Source: Otis tarda
Lineage: Eukaryota; Chordata; Aves; Otidiformes; Otididae
Direction: 5' to 3'
NCBI GenBank assembly: GCA_026413225.1
Contig: CM048557.1
Coordinates: forward strand, 61,866,987-61,930,986
DNA length: 64,000 nt
In this document: one piece after another, positions 1 to 13,500 of the stretch
Numbering within the stretch: position 1 is the first letter of the stretch
Layout: each line of letters begins with the position of its first letter
Position numbers and translations under genes: made by a program
The notes under the pieces: model-generated
Database searches by the model: none
Told to the model about the DNA's origin: nothing
Seen by the model: the letters and a program-made list of their open reading frames with translations, nothing else

Positions 1-1599
1 AACATCAGCTTCTAATGCCTTATTTTCATCTTTGGTAATTTTGACTTCAGGCCTGTAAGTTTCTGTTCCTGTACCACATTCCACCTCCAAATTTGGTGCC
101 TCAACAGCAATGTCAGCTATTTCTACCATTGGTTTGAGTTGGGGAACTTTGACTTCTGTTTTGGATTGGCTGACCTCCTTTTCTGACCCTTTCCCTGTAG
201 AATGTGTAATTCCGAACTTTGGCATTTGGAATTTAGACATTTTTGGTTTTCCTTTAGGATCTTCAATTTTTACTTCTACATCACCCACAGAAATTTCACT
301 TGATGTTCTTTCAGCACTTATGTCAGGACTCTTCACCTCAAGGGAGCTTTCTGTTATGATCTTAATATCTGAGGTGGAGAGGCTGGCAGCTGACTTCGAT
401 GTCAGGTCATCTTCTTCACATGTAGAAAGTAGGACGTCACCTGTACGTATGCACATATCCATCTCCGTTTTGGGAACATTGACTTCTGGTTTGGAATATT
501 CCAAAGTTGGGACTGTAACTTTTGGCACTTTTACGCCCATTCCTGCTTCTTCTCCACTACTTTTCTCAGATTTCTGTACTGAAATGCCTTCTTTTTCTTG
601 TTTGGGTTCTTCCAGATGTCCCTCAACGTGAGAAGGAGCAATAGCTTCTTTCTTTGGTGACCAACTAAATGAAGGTAGTTTAAATTTTGACGTTTTAAAT
701 TTGTTTTCTTTCTCCTCAGTGTCCTTCTCTCCTGAAACTACTTCCTGTTCTGCCTTGCACTCTAAATCTGGGCCATGGGTTTCCACTTCTAATTTTGGCA
801 TGGTAACCTCTGTTGATGACAGATTGACATCCAAATTTGGTACATCCAGAACAACATCAGGTGAAGGCTTGTGCATCTTTACACCTAATTCGGCATCAGA
901 AATCTGAGCTGATGTTTCCATATCAGTATCAGTCATATCAGATGTTATCCTTCCTTTGGAAATTTCAGATTCTAATTTGGAACTAATGTCACTTTCTGAC
1001 GGTTTTTCCTTAGACCAAGAAATTCCAAATTTTGGTTTTCGGAATTTAGGAATTTTAACCGTAAACTCTGTGTCACCCACAGATGTTTCAGCAGCTGCTG
1101 TTTTCCCTCCTGGCTTCAGACTTCCTTGGTCCAAAGCAGCATCTTCATTTAAAATTTCAAAATCTGTAACTGAAAGATTCTCACCAGAAAGAGATAATAT
1201 TTTTGAGTCAGATTCGGCAAAATTCATTTGATATTTAGTAAGAGTAATATCCCCTTTTTGTAATGGGGAATCCTTTTCAATTTTAGAAGAACCAATATCA
1301 ATTTTGGAGAAACCCAAACTAGGAATTCTGAATTTAGTACTTCTAGAGCCACTATCAACCTTATTGTCTGGAAGAAGTTCAGATCTGACATTGCCTGAAA
1401 GAACAGCAGGAGGTTCCTCTGTTACAGAATAACAAACAGCTTCTGACACAGAAATTTCACCTACGGCCTTACTCTGTACCTGAGATTTAGAAATTTTAGA
1501 CAGGGAAACCTTAGGCATTCTAAATAAAGAACTTTTAGCTTTACCCGTATCAAATTCTTTTACAGAGGAGGGATCAGTGACAACTTCAACAGTAGACGG
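1..1599 (-). CDS. AHNAK2: AHNAK2 giant exon, distal diverged repeats (partial)
   Basis: This is 533 codons on the C-terminal side of the array, in frame with it. Single-copy, AT-rich relatives of the array cores are spaced about 65-150 residues apart: [11 protein letters not shown] (about 1510-1545), [11 protein letters not shown] (about 1305-1345), [18 protein letters not shown] (about 1000-1050), [15 protein letters not shown] (about 650-700) and [15 protein letters not shown] (about 195-250). These look like older repeat units that escaped the homogenisation seen in the array. The segment stays open to base 1. The short plus-strand ORFs here are shadows. Confidence 0.88.
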
Positions 1600-4500
1600 T
1601 TGGATCTCGGCCGCGGGCAGGGTCACGTCGACTTCGGCGGTTCCCGAGGGCACCGTCACTTGGGGCTCCTTGAGGCTGACGTCCACATCGGCGGCCACGG
1701 TGCCCTTGGCCTCTCTGCTGCTGGACCAGCCAAAGGAAGGCATGCCGAACTTGGGCATCTTGAACTTGCCGTCCTTGGTCTTGGCGGCCTCCTTCTCGGG
1801 GGCTTTTGCTTCCCCTTCCAGGGTGAGGCCTACCTCGGGCGCCTGCAGGTCAATGCTGGCCTTTGGAAGGGGGACTTCCGCGGACGGGAGGCTGATGTCC
1901 ACCTTGGGGGCTTTGATGTCAGCTTTGGGCATTTTCAGGGAGGGCTTCTCCACCTTCCAGCTGGCCCCTTCGGCTTTGGCGCCGGGGACGTCGGCTTTGA
2001 GGGCCAGCGCGGGGCCCTCTCCTGCGGCTGTCACGGTGGCGGAGGGCAGCTCGACCTCTGCGCTGGGCAGGCTCACCTCGCCTTCCAGCCCTTCCGCCTT
2101 GGGAAGCGACACTCCGAATTTGGGCTTGTCAAACTTGGGCATCTTCAACTTGCCTTTCAGGCCCGTCACTTCCAGCTGGGCTGCGTCAAGCGAGCCTTCA
2201 GCGGAGGGCACTTGGAGGTCTATCTTGGGCGCCTGCAGCTCGAGGGAGCCCTCGACGGAGGGCAGCTTGATGTCCGGGGCGGCGATGCTGATGTCGGCGG
2301 CACCGGCCTTGACGTCTGCCTCTGGGAGGCTGGCCTCGACTTTGGGCAGGCTGACGTCTGCGTCCAGTTTGGGAGCCTTGACGGTCGGCTTGGAGAAGAC
2401 CACGCTGGGCACCTTGACTTTTGGCATGTGTATTTTCATGCCACCGCCCTCAACTTTGCCGGCAGCCACCTCCAGGCCGCCTTCGGCCTCGGGGCCCTGC
2501 AGGGCCACTTCGCCCTGCTGGACTTCGGCCTGGGCTTTGGGCAGGGACACCTCTGCCTTTGGCAGGCTGACCTGCACGTGGGGACCTTTGACTTTGGGCA
2601 GCTTGACGCTGGGCATCTTGACGTCGGGCATCTTGAAGCGGCTTTTCTCGCCCTCTCCTCCGGCGGCCGTCTCGACGGTCACCTCCACGCCGGGCGCTTG
2701 GATCTCGGCCGCGGGCAGGGTCACGTCGACTTCGGCGGTTCCCGAGGGCACCGTCACTTGGGGCTCCTTGAGGCTGACGTCCACATCGGCGGCCACGGTG
2801 CCCTTGGCCTCTCTGCTGCTGGACCAGCCAAAGGAAGGCATGCCGAACTTGGGCATCTTGAACTTGCCGTCCTTGGTCTTGGCGGCCTCCTTCTCGGGGG
2901 CTTTTGCTTCCCCTTCCAGGGTGAGGCCTACCTCGGGCGCCTGCAGGTCAACGCTGGCCTTTGGAAGGGGGACTTCCGCGGACGGGAGGCTGATGTCCAC
3001 CTTGGGGGCTTTGATGTCAGCTTTGGGCATTTTCAGGGAGGGCTTCTCCACCTTCCAGCCGGCCCCTTCGGCTTTGGCGCCGGGGACGTCGGCTTTGAGG
3101 GCCAGCGCGGGGCCCTCTCCTGCGGCTGTCACGGTGGCGGAGGGCAGCTCGACCTCTGCGCTGGGCAGGCTCACCTCGCCTTCCAGCCCTTCCGCCTTGG
3201 GAAGCGACACTCCGAATTTGGGCTTGTCAAACTTGGGCATCTTCAACTTGCCTTTCAGGCCCGTCACTTCCAGCTGGGCTGCGTCAAGCGAGCCTTCAGC
3301 GGAGGGCACTTGGAGGTCTATCTCGGGCGCCTGCAGCTCGAGGGAGCCCTCGACGGAGGGCAGCTTGATGTCCGGGGCGGCGATGCTGATGTCGGCGGCA
3401 CCGGCCTTGACGTCTGCCTCTGGGAGGCTGGCCTCGACTTTGGGCAGGCTGACGTCTGCGTCCAGTTTGGGAGCCTTGACGGTCGGCTTGGAGAAGACCA
3501 CGCTGGGCACCTTGACTTTTGGCATGTGTATTTTCATGCCACCGCCCTCAACTTTGCCGGCAGCCACCTCCAGGCCGCCTTCGGCCTCGGGGCCCTGCAG
3601 GGCCACTTCGCCCTGCTGGACTTCGGCCTGGGCTTTGGGCAGGGACACCTCTGCCTTTGGCAGGCTGACCTGCACGTGGGGACCTTTGACTTTGGGCAGC
3701 TTGACGCTGGGCATCTTGACGTCGGGCATCTTGAAGCGGCTTTTCTCGCCCTCTCCTCCGGCGGCCGTCTCGACGGTCACCTCCACGCCCGGCGCTTGGA
3801 TCTCGGCCGCGGGCAGGGTCATGTCGACTTCGGCGGTTCCCGAGGGCACCGTCACTTGGGGCTCCTTGAGGCTGACGTCCACATCGGCGGCCACGGTGCC
3901 CTTGGCCTCTCTGCTGCTGGACCAGCCAAAGGAAGGCATGCCGAACTTGGGCATCTTGAACTTGCCGTCCTTGGTCTTGGCGGCCTCCTTCTCGGGGGCT
4001 TTTGCTTCCCCTTCCAGGGTGAGGCCTACCTCGGGTGCCTGCAGGTCAACGCTGGCCTTTGGAAGGGGGACTTCCGCGGACGGGAGGCTGATGTCCACCT
4101 TGGGGGCTTTGATGTCAGCTTTGGGCATTTTCAGGGAGGGCTTCTCCACCTTCCAGCCGGCCCCTTCGGCTTTGGCGCCGGGGACGTCGGCTTTGAGGGC
4201 CAGCGCGGGGCCCTCTCCTGCGGCTGTCACGGTGGCGGAGGGCAGCTCGACCTCTGCGCTGGGCAGGCTCACCTCGCCTTCCAGCCCTTCCGCCTTGGGA
4301 AGCGACACTCCGAATTTGGGCTTGTCAAACTTGGGCATCTTCAACTTGCCTTTCAGGCCCGTCACTTCCAGCTGGGCTGCGTCAAGCGAGCCTTCAGCGG
4401 AGGGCACTTGGAGGTCTATCTCGGGCGCCTGCAGCTCGAGGGAGCCCTCGACGGAGGGCAGCTTGATGTCCGGGGCGGCGATGCTGATGTCGGCGGCACC

Positions 4501-7500
4501 GGCCTTGACGTCTGCCTCTGGGAGGCTGGCCTCGACTTTGGGCAGGCTGACGTCTGCGTCCAGTTTGGGAGCCTTGACGGTCGGCTTGGAGAAGACCACG
4601 CTGGGCACCTTGACTTTTGGCATGTGTATTTTCATGCCACCGCCCTCAACTTTGCCAGCAGCCACCTCCAGGCCGCCTTCGGCCTCGGGGCCCTGCAGGG
4701 CCACTTCGCCCTGCTGGACTTCGGCCTGGGCTTTGGGCAGGGACACCTCTGCCTTTGGCAGGCTGACCTGCACGTGGGGACCTTTGACTTTGGGCAGCTT
4801 GACGCTGGGCATCTTGACGTCGGGCATCTTGAAGCGGCTTTTCTCGCCCTCTCCTCCGGCGGCCGTCTCGACGGTCACCTCCACGCCGGGCGCTTGGATC
4901 TCGGCCGCGGGCAGGGTCACGTCGACTTCGGCGGTTCCCGAGGGCACCGTCACTTGGGGCTCCTTGAGGCTGACGTCCACATCGGCGGCCACGGTGCCCT
5001 TGGCCTCTCTGCTGCTGGACCAGCCAAAGGAAGGCATGCCGAACTTGGGCATCTTGAACTTGCCGTCCTTGGTCTTGGCGGCCTCCTTCTCGGGGGCTTT
5101 TGCTTCCCCTTCCAGGGTGAGGCCTACCTCGGGCGCCTGCAGGTCAACGCTGGCCTTTGGAAGGGGGACTTCCACGGACGGGAGGCTGATGTCCACCTTG
5201 GGGGCTTTGATGTCAGCTTTGGGCATTTTCAGGGAGGGCTTCTCCACCTTCCAGCCGGCCCCTTCGGCTTTGGCGCCGGGGACGTCGGCTTTGAGGGCCA
5301 GCGCGGGGCCCTCTCCTGCGGCTGTCACGGTGGCGGAGGGCAGCTCGACCTCTGCGCTGGGCAGGCTCACCTCGCCTTCCAGCCCTTCCGCCTTGGGAAG
5401 CGACACTCCGAATTTGGGCTTGTCAAACTTGGGCATCTTCAACTTGCCTTTCAGGCCCGTCACTTCCAGCTGGGCTGCGTCAAGCGAGCCTTCAGCGGAG
5501 GGCACTTGGAGGTCTATCTCGGGCGCCTGCAGCTCGAGGGAGCCCTCGACGGAGGGCAGCTTGATGTCCGGGGCGGCGATGCTGATGTCGGCGGCACCGG
5601 CCTTGACGTCTGCCTCTGGGAGGCTGGCCTCGACTTTGGGCAGGCTGACGTCTGCGTCCAGTTTGGGAGCCTTGACGGTCGGCTTGGAGAAGACCACGCT
5701 GGGCACCTTGACTTTTGGCATGTGTATTTTCATGCCACCGCCCTCAACTTTGCCAGCAGCCACCTCCAGGCCGCCTTCGGCCTCGGGGCCCTGCAGGGCC
5801 TCTTCGCCCTGCTGGACTTCGGCCTGGGCTTTGGGCAGGGACACCTCTGCCTTTGGCAGGCTGACCTGCACGTGGGGACCTTTGACTTTGGGCAGCTTGA
5901 CGCTGGGCATCTTGACGTCGGGCATCTTGAAGCGGCTTTTCTCGCCCTCTCCTCCGGCGGCCGTCTCGACGGTCACCTCCACGCCGGGCGCTTGGATCTC
6001 GGCCGCGGGCAGGGTCACGTCGACTTCGGCGGTTCCCGAGGGCACCGTCACTTGGGGCTCCTTGAGGCTGACGTCCACATCGGCGGCCACGGTGCCCTTG
6101 GCCTCTCTGCTGCTGGACCAGCCAAAGGAAGGCATGCCGAACTTGGGCATCTTGAACTTGCCGTCCTTGGTCTTGGCGGCCTCCTTCTCGGGGGCTTTTG
6201 CTTCCCCTTCCAGGGTGAGGCCTACCTCGGGCGCCTGCAGGTCAACGCTGGCCTTTGGAAGGGGGACTTCCGTGGACGGGAGGCTGATGTCCACCTTGGG
6301 GGCTTTGATGTCAGCTTTGGGCATTTTCAGGGAGGGCTTCTCCACCTTCCAGCCGGCCCCTTCGGCTTTGGCGCCGGGGACGTCGGCTTTGAGGGCCAGC
6401 GCGGGGCCCTCTCCTGCGGCTGTCACGGTGGCGGAGGGCAGCTCGACCTCTGTGCTGGGCAGGCTCACCTCGCCTTCCAGCCCTTCCGCCTTGGGAAGCG
6501 ACACTCCGAATTTGGGCTTGTCAAACTTGGGCATCTTCAACTTGCCTTTCAGGCCCGTCACTTCCAGCTGGGCTGCGTCAAGCGAGCCTTCAGCGGAGGG
6601 CACTTGGAGGTCTATCTCGGGCGCCTGCAGCTCGAGGGAGCCCTCGACGGAGGGCAGCTTGATGTCCGGGGCGGCGATGCTGATGTCGGCGGCACCGGCC
6701 TTGACGTCTGCCTCTGGGAGGCTGGCCTCGACTTTGGGCAGGCTGACGTCTGCGTCCAGTTTGGGAGCCTTGACGGTCGGCTTGGAGAAGACCACGCTGG
6801 GCACCTTGACTTTTGGCATGTGTATTTTCATGCCACCGCCCTCAACTTTGCCAGCAGCCACCTCCAGGCCGCCTTCGGCCTCGGGGCCCTGCAGGGCCTC
6901 TTCGCCCTGCTGGACTTCGGCCTGGGCTTTGGGCAGGGACACCTCTGCCTTTGGCAGGCTGACCTGCACGTGGGGACCTTTGACTTTGGGCAGCTTGACG
7001 CTGGGCATCTTGACGTCGGGCATCTTGAAGCGGCTTTTCTCGCCCTCTCCTCCGGCGGCCGTCTCGACGGTCACCTCCACGCCGGGCGCTTGGATCTCGG
7101 CCGCGGGCAGGGTCACGTCGACTTCGGCGGTTCCCGAGGGCACCGTCACTTGGGGCTCCTTGAGGCTGACATCCACATCGGCGGCCACGGTGCCCTTGGC
7201 CTCTCTGCTGCTGGACCAGCCAAAGGAAGGCATGCCGAACTTGGGCATCTTGAACTTGCCGTCCTTGGTCTTGGCGGCCTCCTTCTCGGGGGCTTTTGCT
7301 TCCCCTTCCAGGGTGAGGCCTACCTCGGGCGCCTGCAGGTCAACGCTGGCCTTTGGAAGGGGGACTTCCGCGGACGGGAGGCTGATGTCCACCTTGGGGG
7401 CTTTGATGTCAGCTTTGGGCATTTTCAGGGAGGGCTTCTCCACCTTCCAGCCGGCCCCTTCGGCTTTGGCGCCGGGGACGTCGGCTTTGAGGGCCAGCGC

Positions 7501-10500
7501 GGGGCCCTCTCCTGCGGCTGTCACGGTGGCGGAGGGCAGCTCGACCTCTGCGCTGGGCAGGCTCACCTCGCCTTCCAGCCCTTCCGCCTTGGGAAGCGAC
7601 ACTCTGAATTTGGGCTTGTCAAACTTGGGCATCTTCAACTTGCCTTTCAGGCCCGTCACTTCCAGCTGGGCTGCGTCAAGCGAGCCTTCAGCGGAGGGCA
7701 CTTGGAGGTCTATCTCGGGCGCCTGCAGCTCGAGGGAGCCCTCGACGGAGGGCAGCTTGATGTCCGGGGCGGCGATGCTGATGTCGGCGGCACCGGCCTT
7801 GACGTCTGCCTCTGGGAGGCTGGCCTCGACTTTGGGCAGGCTGACGTCTGCGTCCAGTTTGGGAGCCTTGACGGTCGGCTTGGAGAAGACCACGCTGGGC
7901 ACCTTGACTTTTGGCATGTGTATTTTCATGCCACCGCCCTCAACTTTGCCGGCAGCCACCTCCAGGCCGCCTTCGGCCTCGGGGCCCTGCAGGGCCACTT
8001 CGCCCTGCTGGACTTCGGCCTGGGCTTTGGGCAGGGACACCTCTGCCTTTGGCAGGCTGACCTGCACGTGGGGACCTTTGACTTTGGGCAGCTTGACGCT
8101 GGGCATCTTGACGTCGGGCATCTTGAAGCGGCTTTTCTCGCCCTCTCCTCCGGCGGCCGTCTCGACGGTCACCTCCACGCCGGGCGCTTGGATCTCGGCC
8201 GCGGGCAGGGTCACGTCGACTTCGGCGGTTCCCGAGGGCACCGTCACTTGGGGCTCCTTGAGGCTGACGTCCACATCGGCGGCCACGGTGCCCTTGGCCT
8301 CTCTGCTGCTGGACCAGCCAAAGGAAGGCATGCCGAACTTGGGCATCTTGAACTTGCCGTCCTTGGTCTTGGCGGCCTCCTTCTCGGGGGCTTTTGCTTC
8401 CCCTTCCAGGGTGAGGCCTACCTCGGGCGCCTGCAGGTCAACGCTGGCCTTTGGAAGGGGGACTTCCGCGGACGGGAGGCTGATGTCCACCTTGGGGGCT
8501 TTGATGTCAGCTTTGGGCATTTTCAGGGAGGGCTTCTCCACCTTCCAGCCGGCCCCTTCGGCTTTGGCGCCGGGGACGTCGGCTTTGAGGGCCAGCGCGG
8601 GGCCCTCTCCTGCGGCTGTCACGGTGGCGGAGGGCAGCTCGACCTCTGCGCTGGGCAGGCTCACCTCGCCTTCCAGCCCTTCCGCCTTGGGAAGCGACAC
8701 TCCGAATTTGGGCTTGTCAAACTTGGGCATCTTCAACTTGCCTTTCAGGCCCGTCACTTCCAGCTGGGCTGCGTCAAGCGAGCCTTCAGCGGAGGGCACT
8801 TGGAGGTCTATCTCGGGCGCCTGCAGCTCGAGGGAGCCCTCGACGGAGGGCAGCTTGATGTCCGGGGCGGCGATGCTGATGTCGGCGGCACCGGCCTTGA
8901 CGTCTGCCTCTGGGAGGCTGGCCTCGACTTTGGGCAGGCTGACGTCTGCGTCCAGTTTGGGAGCCTTGACGGTCGGCTTGGAGAAGACCACGCTGGGCAC
9001 CTTGACTTTTGGCATGTGTATTTTCATGCCACCGCCCTCAACTTTGCCAGCAGCCACCTCCAGGCCGCCTTCGGCCTCGGGGCCCTGCAGGGCCTCTTCG
9101 CCCTGCTGGACTTCGGCCTGGGCTTTGGGCAGGGACACCTCTGCCTTTGGCAGGCTGACCTGCACGTGGGGACCTTTGACTTTGGGCAGCTTGACGCTGG
9201 GCATCTTGACGTCGGGCATCTTGAAGCGGCTTTTCTCGCCCTCTCCTCCGGCGGCCGTCTCGACGGTCACCTCCACGCCGGGCGCTTGGATCTCGGCCGC
9301 GGGCAGGGTCACGTCGACTTCGGCGGTTCCCGAGGGCACCGTCACTTGGGGCTCCTTGAGGCTGACGTCCACATCGGCGGCCACGGTGCCCTTGGCCTCT
9401 CTGCTGCTGGACCAGCCAAAGGAAGGCATGCCGAACTTGGGCATCTTGAACTTGCCGTCCTTGGTCTTGGCGGCCTCCTTCTCGGGGGCTTTTGCTTCCC
9501 CTTCCAGGGTGAGGCCTACCTCGGGCGCCTGCAGGTCAACGCTGGCCTTTGGAAGGGGGACTTCCGCGGACGGGAGGCTGATGTCCACCTTGGGGGCTTT
9601 GATGTCAGCTTTGGGCATTTTCAGGGAGGGCTTCTCCACCTTCCAGCTGGCCCCTTCGGCTTTGGCGCCGGGGACGTCGGCTTTGAGGGCCAGCGCGGGG
9701 CCCTCTCCTGCGGCTGTCACGGTGGCGGAGGGCAGCTCGACCTCTGCGCTGGGCAGGCTCACCTCGCCTTCCAGCCCTTCCGCCTTGGGAAGCGACACTC
9801 CGAATTTGGGCTTGTCAAACTTGGGCATCTTCAACTTGCCTTTCAGGCCCGTCACTTCCAGCTGGGCTGCGTCAAGCGAGCCTTCAGCGGAGGGCACTTG
9901 GAGGTCTATCTCGGGCGCCTGCAGCTCGAGGGAGCCCTCGACGGAGGGCAGCTTGATGTCCGGGGCGGCGATGCTGATGTCGGCGGCACCGGCCTTGACG
10001 TCTGCCTCTGGGAGGCTGGCCTCGACTTTGGGCAGGCTGACGTCTGCGTCCAGTTTGGGAGCCTTGACGGTCGGCTTGGAGAAGATCACGCTGGGCACCT
10101 TGACTTTTGGCATGTGTATTTTCATGCCACCGCCCTCAACTTTGCCGGCAGCCACCTCCAGGCCGCCTTCGGCCTCGGGGCCCTGCAGGGCCACTTCGCC
10201 CTGCTGGACTTCGGCCTGGGCTTTGGGCAGGGACACCTCTGCCTTTGGCAGGCTGACCTGCACGTGGGGACCTTTGACTTTGGGCAGCTTGACGCTGGGC
10301 ATCTTGACGTCGGGCATCTTGAAGCGGCTTTTCTCGCCCTCTCCTCCGGCGGCCGTCTCGACGGTCACCTCCACGCCGGACGCTTGGATCTCGGCCGCGG
10401 GCAGGGTCACGTCGACTTCGGCGGTTCCCGAGGGCACCGTCACTTGGGGCTCCTTGAGGCTGACGTCCACATCGGCGGCCACGGTGCCCTTGGCCTCTCT

Positions 10501-13500
10501 GCTGCTGGACCAGCCAAAGGAAGGCATGCCGAACTTGGGCATCTTGAACTTGCCGTCCTTGGTCTTGGCGGCCTCCTTCTCGGGGGCTTTTGCTTCCCCT
10601 TCCAGGGTGAGGCCTACCTCGGGCGCCTGCAGGTCAACGCTGGCCTTTGGAAGGGGGACTTCCGCGGACGGGAGGCTGATGTCCACCTTGGGGGCTTTGA
10701 TGTCAGCTTTGGGCATTTTCAGGGAGGGCTTCTCCACCTTCCAGCCGGCCCCTTCGGCTTTGGCGCCGGGGACGTCGGCTTTGAGGGCCAGCGCGGGGCC
10801 CTCTCCTGCGGCTGTCACGGTGGCGGAGGGCAGCTCGACCTCTGCGCTGGGCAGGCTCACCTCGCCTTCCAGCCCTTCCGCCTTGGGAAGCGACACTCCG
10901 AATTTGGGCTTGTCAAACTTGGGCATCTTCAACTTGCCTTTCAGGCCCGTCACTTCCAGCTGGGCTGCGTCAAGCGAGCCTTCAGCGGAGGGCACTTGGA
11001 GGTCTATCTCGGGCGCCTGCAGCTCGAGGGAGCCCTCGACGGAGGGCAGCTTGATGTCCGGGGCGGCGATGCTGATGTCGGCGGCACCGGCCTTGACGTC
11101 TGCCTCTGGGAGGCTGGCCTCGACTTTGGGCAGGCTGACGTCTGCGTCCAGTTTGGGAGCCTTGACGGTCGGCTTGGAGAAGACCACGCTGGGCACCTTG
11201 ACTTTTGGCATGTGTATTTTCATGCCACCGCCCTCAACTTTGCCGGCAGCCACCTCCAGGCCGCCTTCGGCCTCGGGGCCCTGCAGGGCCTCTTCGCCCT
11301 GCTGGACTTCGGCCTGGGCTTTGGGCAGGGACACCTCTGCCTTTGGCAGGCTGACTTGCACGTGGGGACCTTTGACTTTGGGCAGCTTGACGCTGGGCAT
11401 CTTGACGTCGGGCATCTTGAAGCGGCTTTTCTCGCCCTCTCCTCCGGCGGCCGTCTCGACGGTCACCTCCACGCCGGGCGCTTGGATCTCGGCCGCGGGC
11501 AGGGTCACGTCGACTTCGGCGGTTCCCGAGGGCACCGTCACTTGGGGCTCCTTGAGGCTGACGTCCACATCGGCGGCCACGGTGCCCTTGGCCTCTCTGC
11601 TGCTGGACCAGCCAAAGGAAGGCATGCCGAACTTGGGCATCTTGAACTTGCCGTCCTTGGTCTTGGCGGCCTCCTTCTCGGGGGCTTTTGCTTCCCCTTC
11701 CAGGGTGAGGCCTACCTCGGGCGCCTGCAGGTCAACGCTGGCCTTTGGAAGGGGGACTTCCGCGGACGGGAGGCTGATGTCCACCTTGGGGGCTTTGATG
11801 TCAGCTTTGGGCATTTTCAGGGAGGGCTTCTCCACCTTCCAGCTGGCCCCTTCGGCTTTGGCGCCGGGGACGTCGGCTTTGAGGGCCAGCGCGGGGCCCT
11901 CTCCTGCGGCTGTCACGGTGGCGGAGGGCAGCTCGACCTCTGCGCTGGGCAGGCTCACCTCGCCTTCCAGCCCTTCCGCCTTGGGAAGCGACACTCCGAA
12001 TTTGGGCTTGTCAAACTTGGGCATCTTCAACTTGCCTTTCAGGCCCGTCACTTCCAGCTGGGCTGCGTCAAGCGAGCCTTCAGCGGAGGGCACTTGGAGG
12101 TCTATCTCGGGCGCCTGCAGCTCGAGGGAGCCCTCGACGGAGGGCAGCTTGATGTCCGGGGCGGCGATGCTGATGTCGGCGGCACCGGCCTTGACGTCTG
12201 CTTCTGGGAGGCTGGCCTCGACTTTGGGCAGGCTGACGTCTGCGTCCAGTTTGGGAGCCTTGACGGTCGGCTTGGAGAAGACCACGCTGGGCACCTTGAC
12301 TTTTGGCATGTGTATTTTCATGCCACCGCCCTCAACTTTGCCAGCAGCCACCTCCAGGCCGCCTTCGGCCTCGGGGCCCTGCAGGGCCTCTTCGCCCTGC
12401 TGGACTTCGGCCTGGGCTTTGGGCAGGGACACCTCTGCCTTTGGCAGGCTGACCTGCACGTGGGGACCTTTGACTTTGGGCAGCTTGACGCTGGGCATCT
12501 TGACGTCGGGCATCTTGAAGCGGCTTTTCTCGCCCTCTCCTCCGGCGGCCGTCTCGACGGTCACCTCCACGCCGGGCGCTTGGATCTCGGCCGCGGGCAG
12601 GGTCACGTCGACTTCGGCGGTTCCCGAGGGCACCGTCACTTGGGGCTCCTTGAGGCTGACGTCCACATCGGCGGCCACGGTGCCCTTGGCCTCTCTGCTG
12701 CTGGACCAGCCAAAGGAAGGCATGCCGAACTTGGGCATCTTGAACTTGCCGTCCTTGGTCTTGGCGGCCTCCTTCTCGGGGGCTTTTGCTTCCCCTTCCA
12801 GGGTGAGGCCTACCTCGGGCGCCTGCAGGTCAACGCTGGCCTTTGGAAGGGGGACTTCCGCGGACGGGAGGCTGATGTCCACCTTGGGGGCTTTGATGTC
12901 AGCTTTGGGCATTTTCAGGGAGGGCTTCTCCACCTTCCAGCTGGCCCCTTCGGCTTTGGCGCCGGGGACGTCGGCTTTGAGGGCCAGCGCGGGGCCCTCT
13001 CCTGCGGCTGTCACGGTGGCGGAGGGCAGCTCGACCTCTGCGCTGGGCAGGCTCACCTCGCCTTCCAGCCCTTCCGCCTTGGGAAGCGACACTCCGAATT
13101 TGGGCTTGTCAAACTTGGGCATCTTCAACTTGCCTTTCAGGCCCGTCACTTCCAGCTGGGCTGCGTCAAGCGAGCCTTCAGCGGAGGGCACTTGGAGGTC
13201 TATCTCGGGCGCCTGCAGCTCGAGGGAGCCCTCGACGGAGGGCAGCTTGATGTCCGGGGCGGCGATGCTGATGTCGGCGGCACCGGCCTTGACGTCTGCC
13301 TCTGGGAGGCTGGCCTCGACTTTGGGCAGGCTGACGTCTGCGTCCAGTTTGGGAGCCTTGACGGTCGGCTTGGAGAAGACCACGCTGGGCACCTTGACTT
13401 TTGGCATGTGTATTTTCATGCCACCGCCCTCAACTTTGCCGGCAGCCACCTCCAGGCCGCCTTCGGCCTCGGGGCCCTGCAGGGCCACTTCGCCCTGCTG

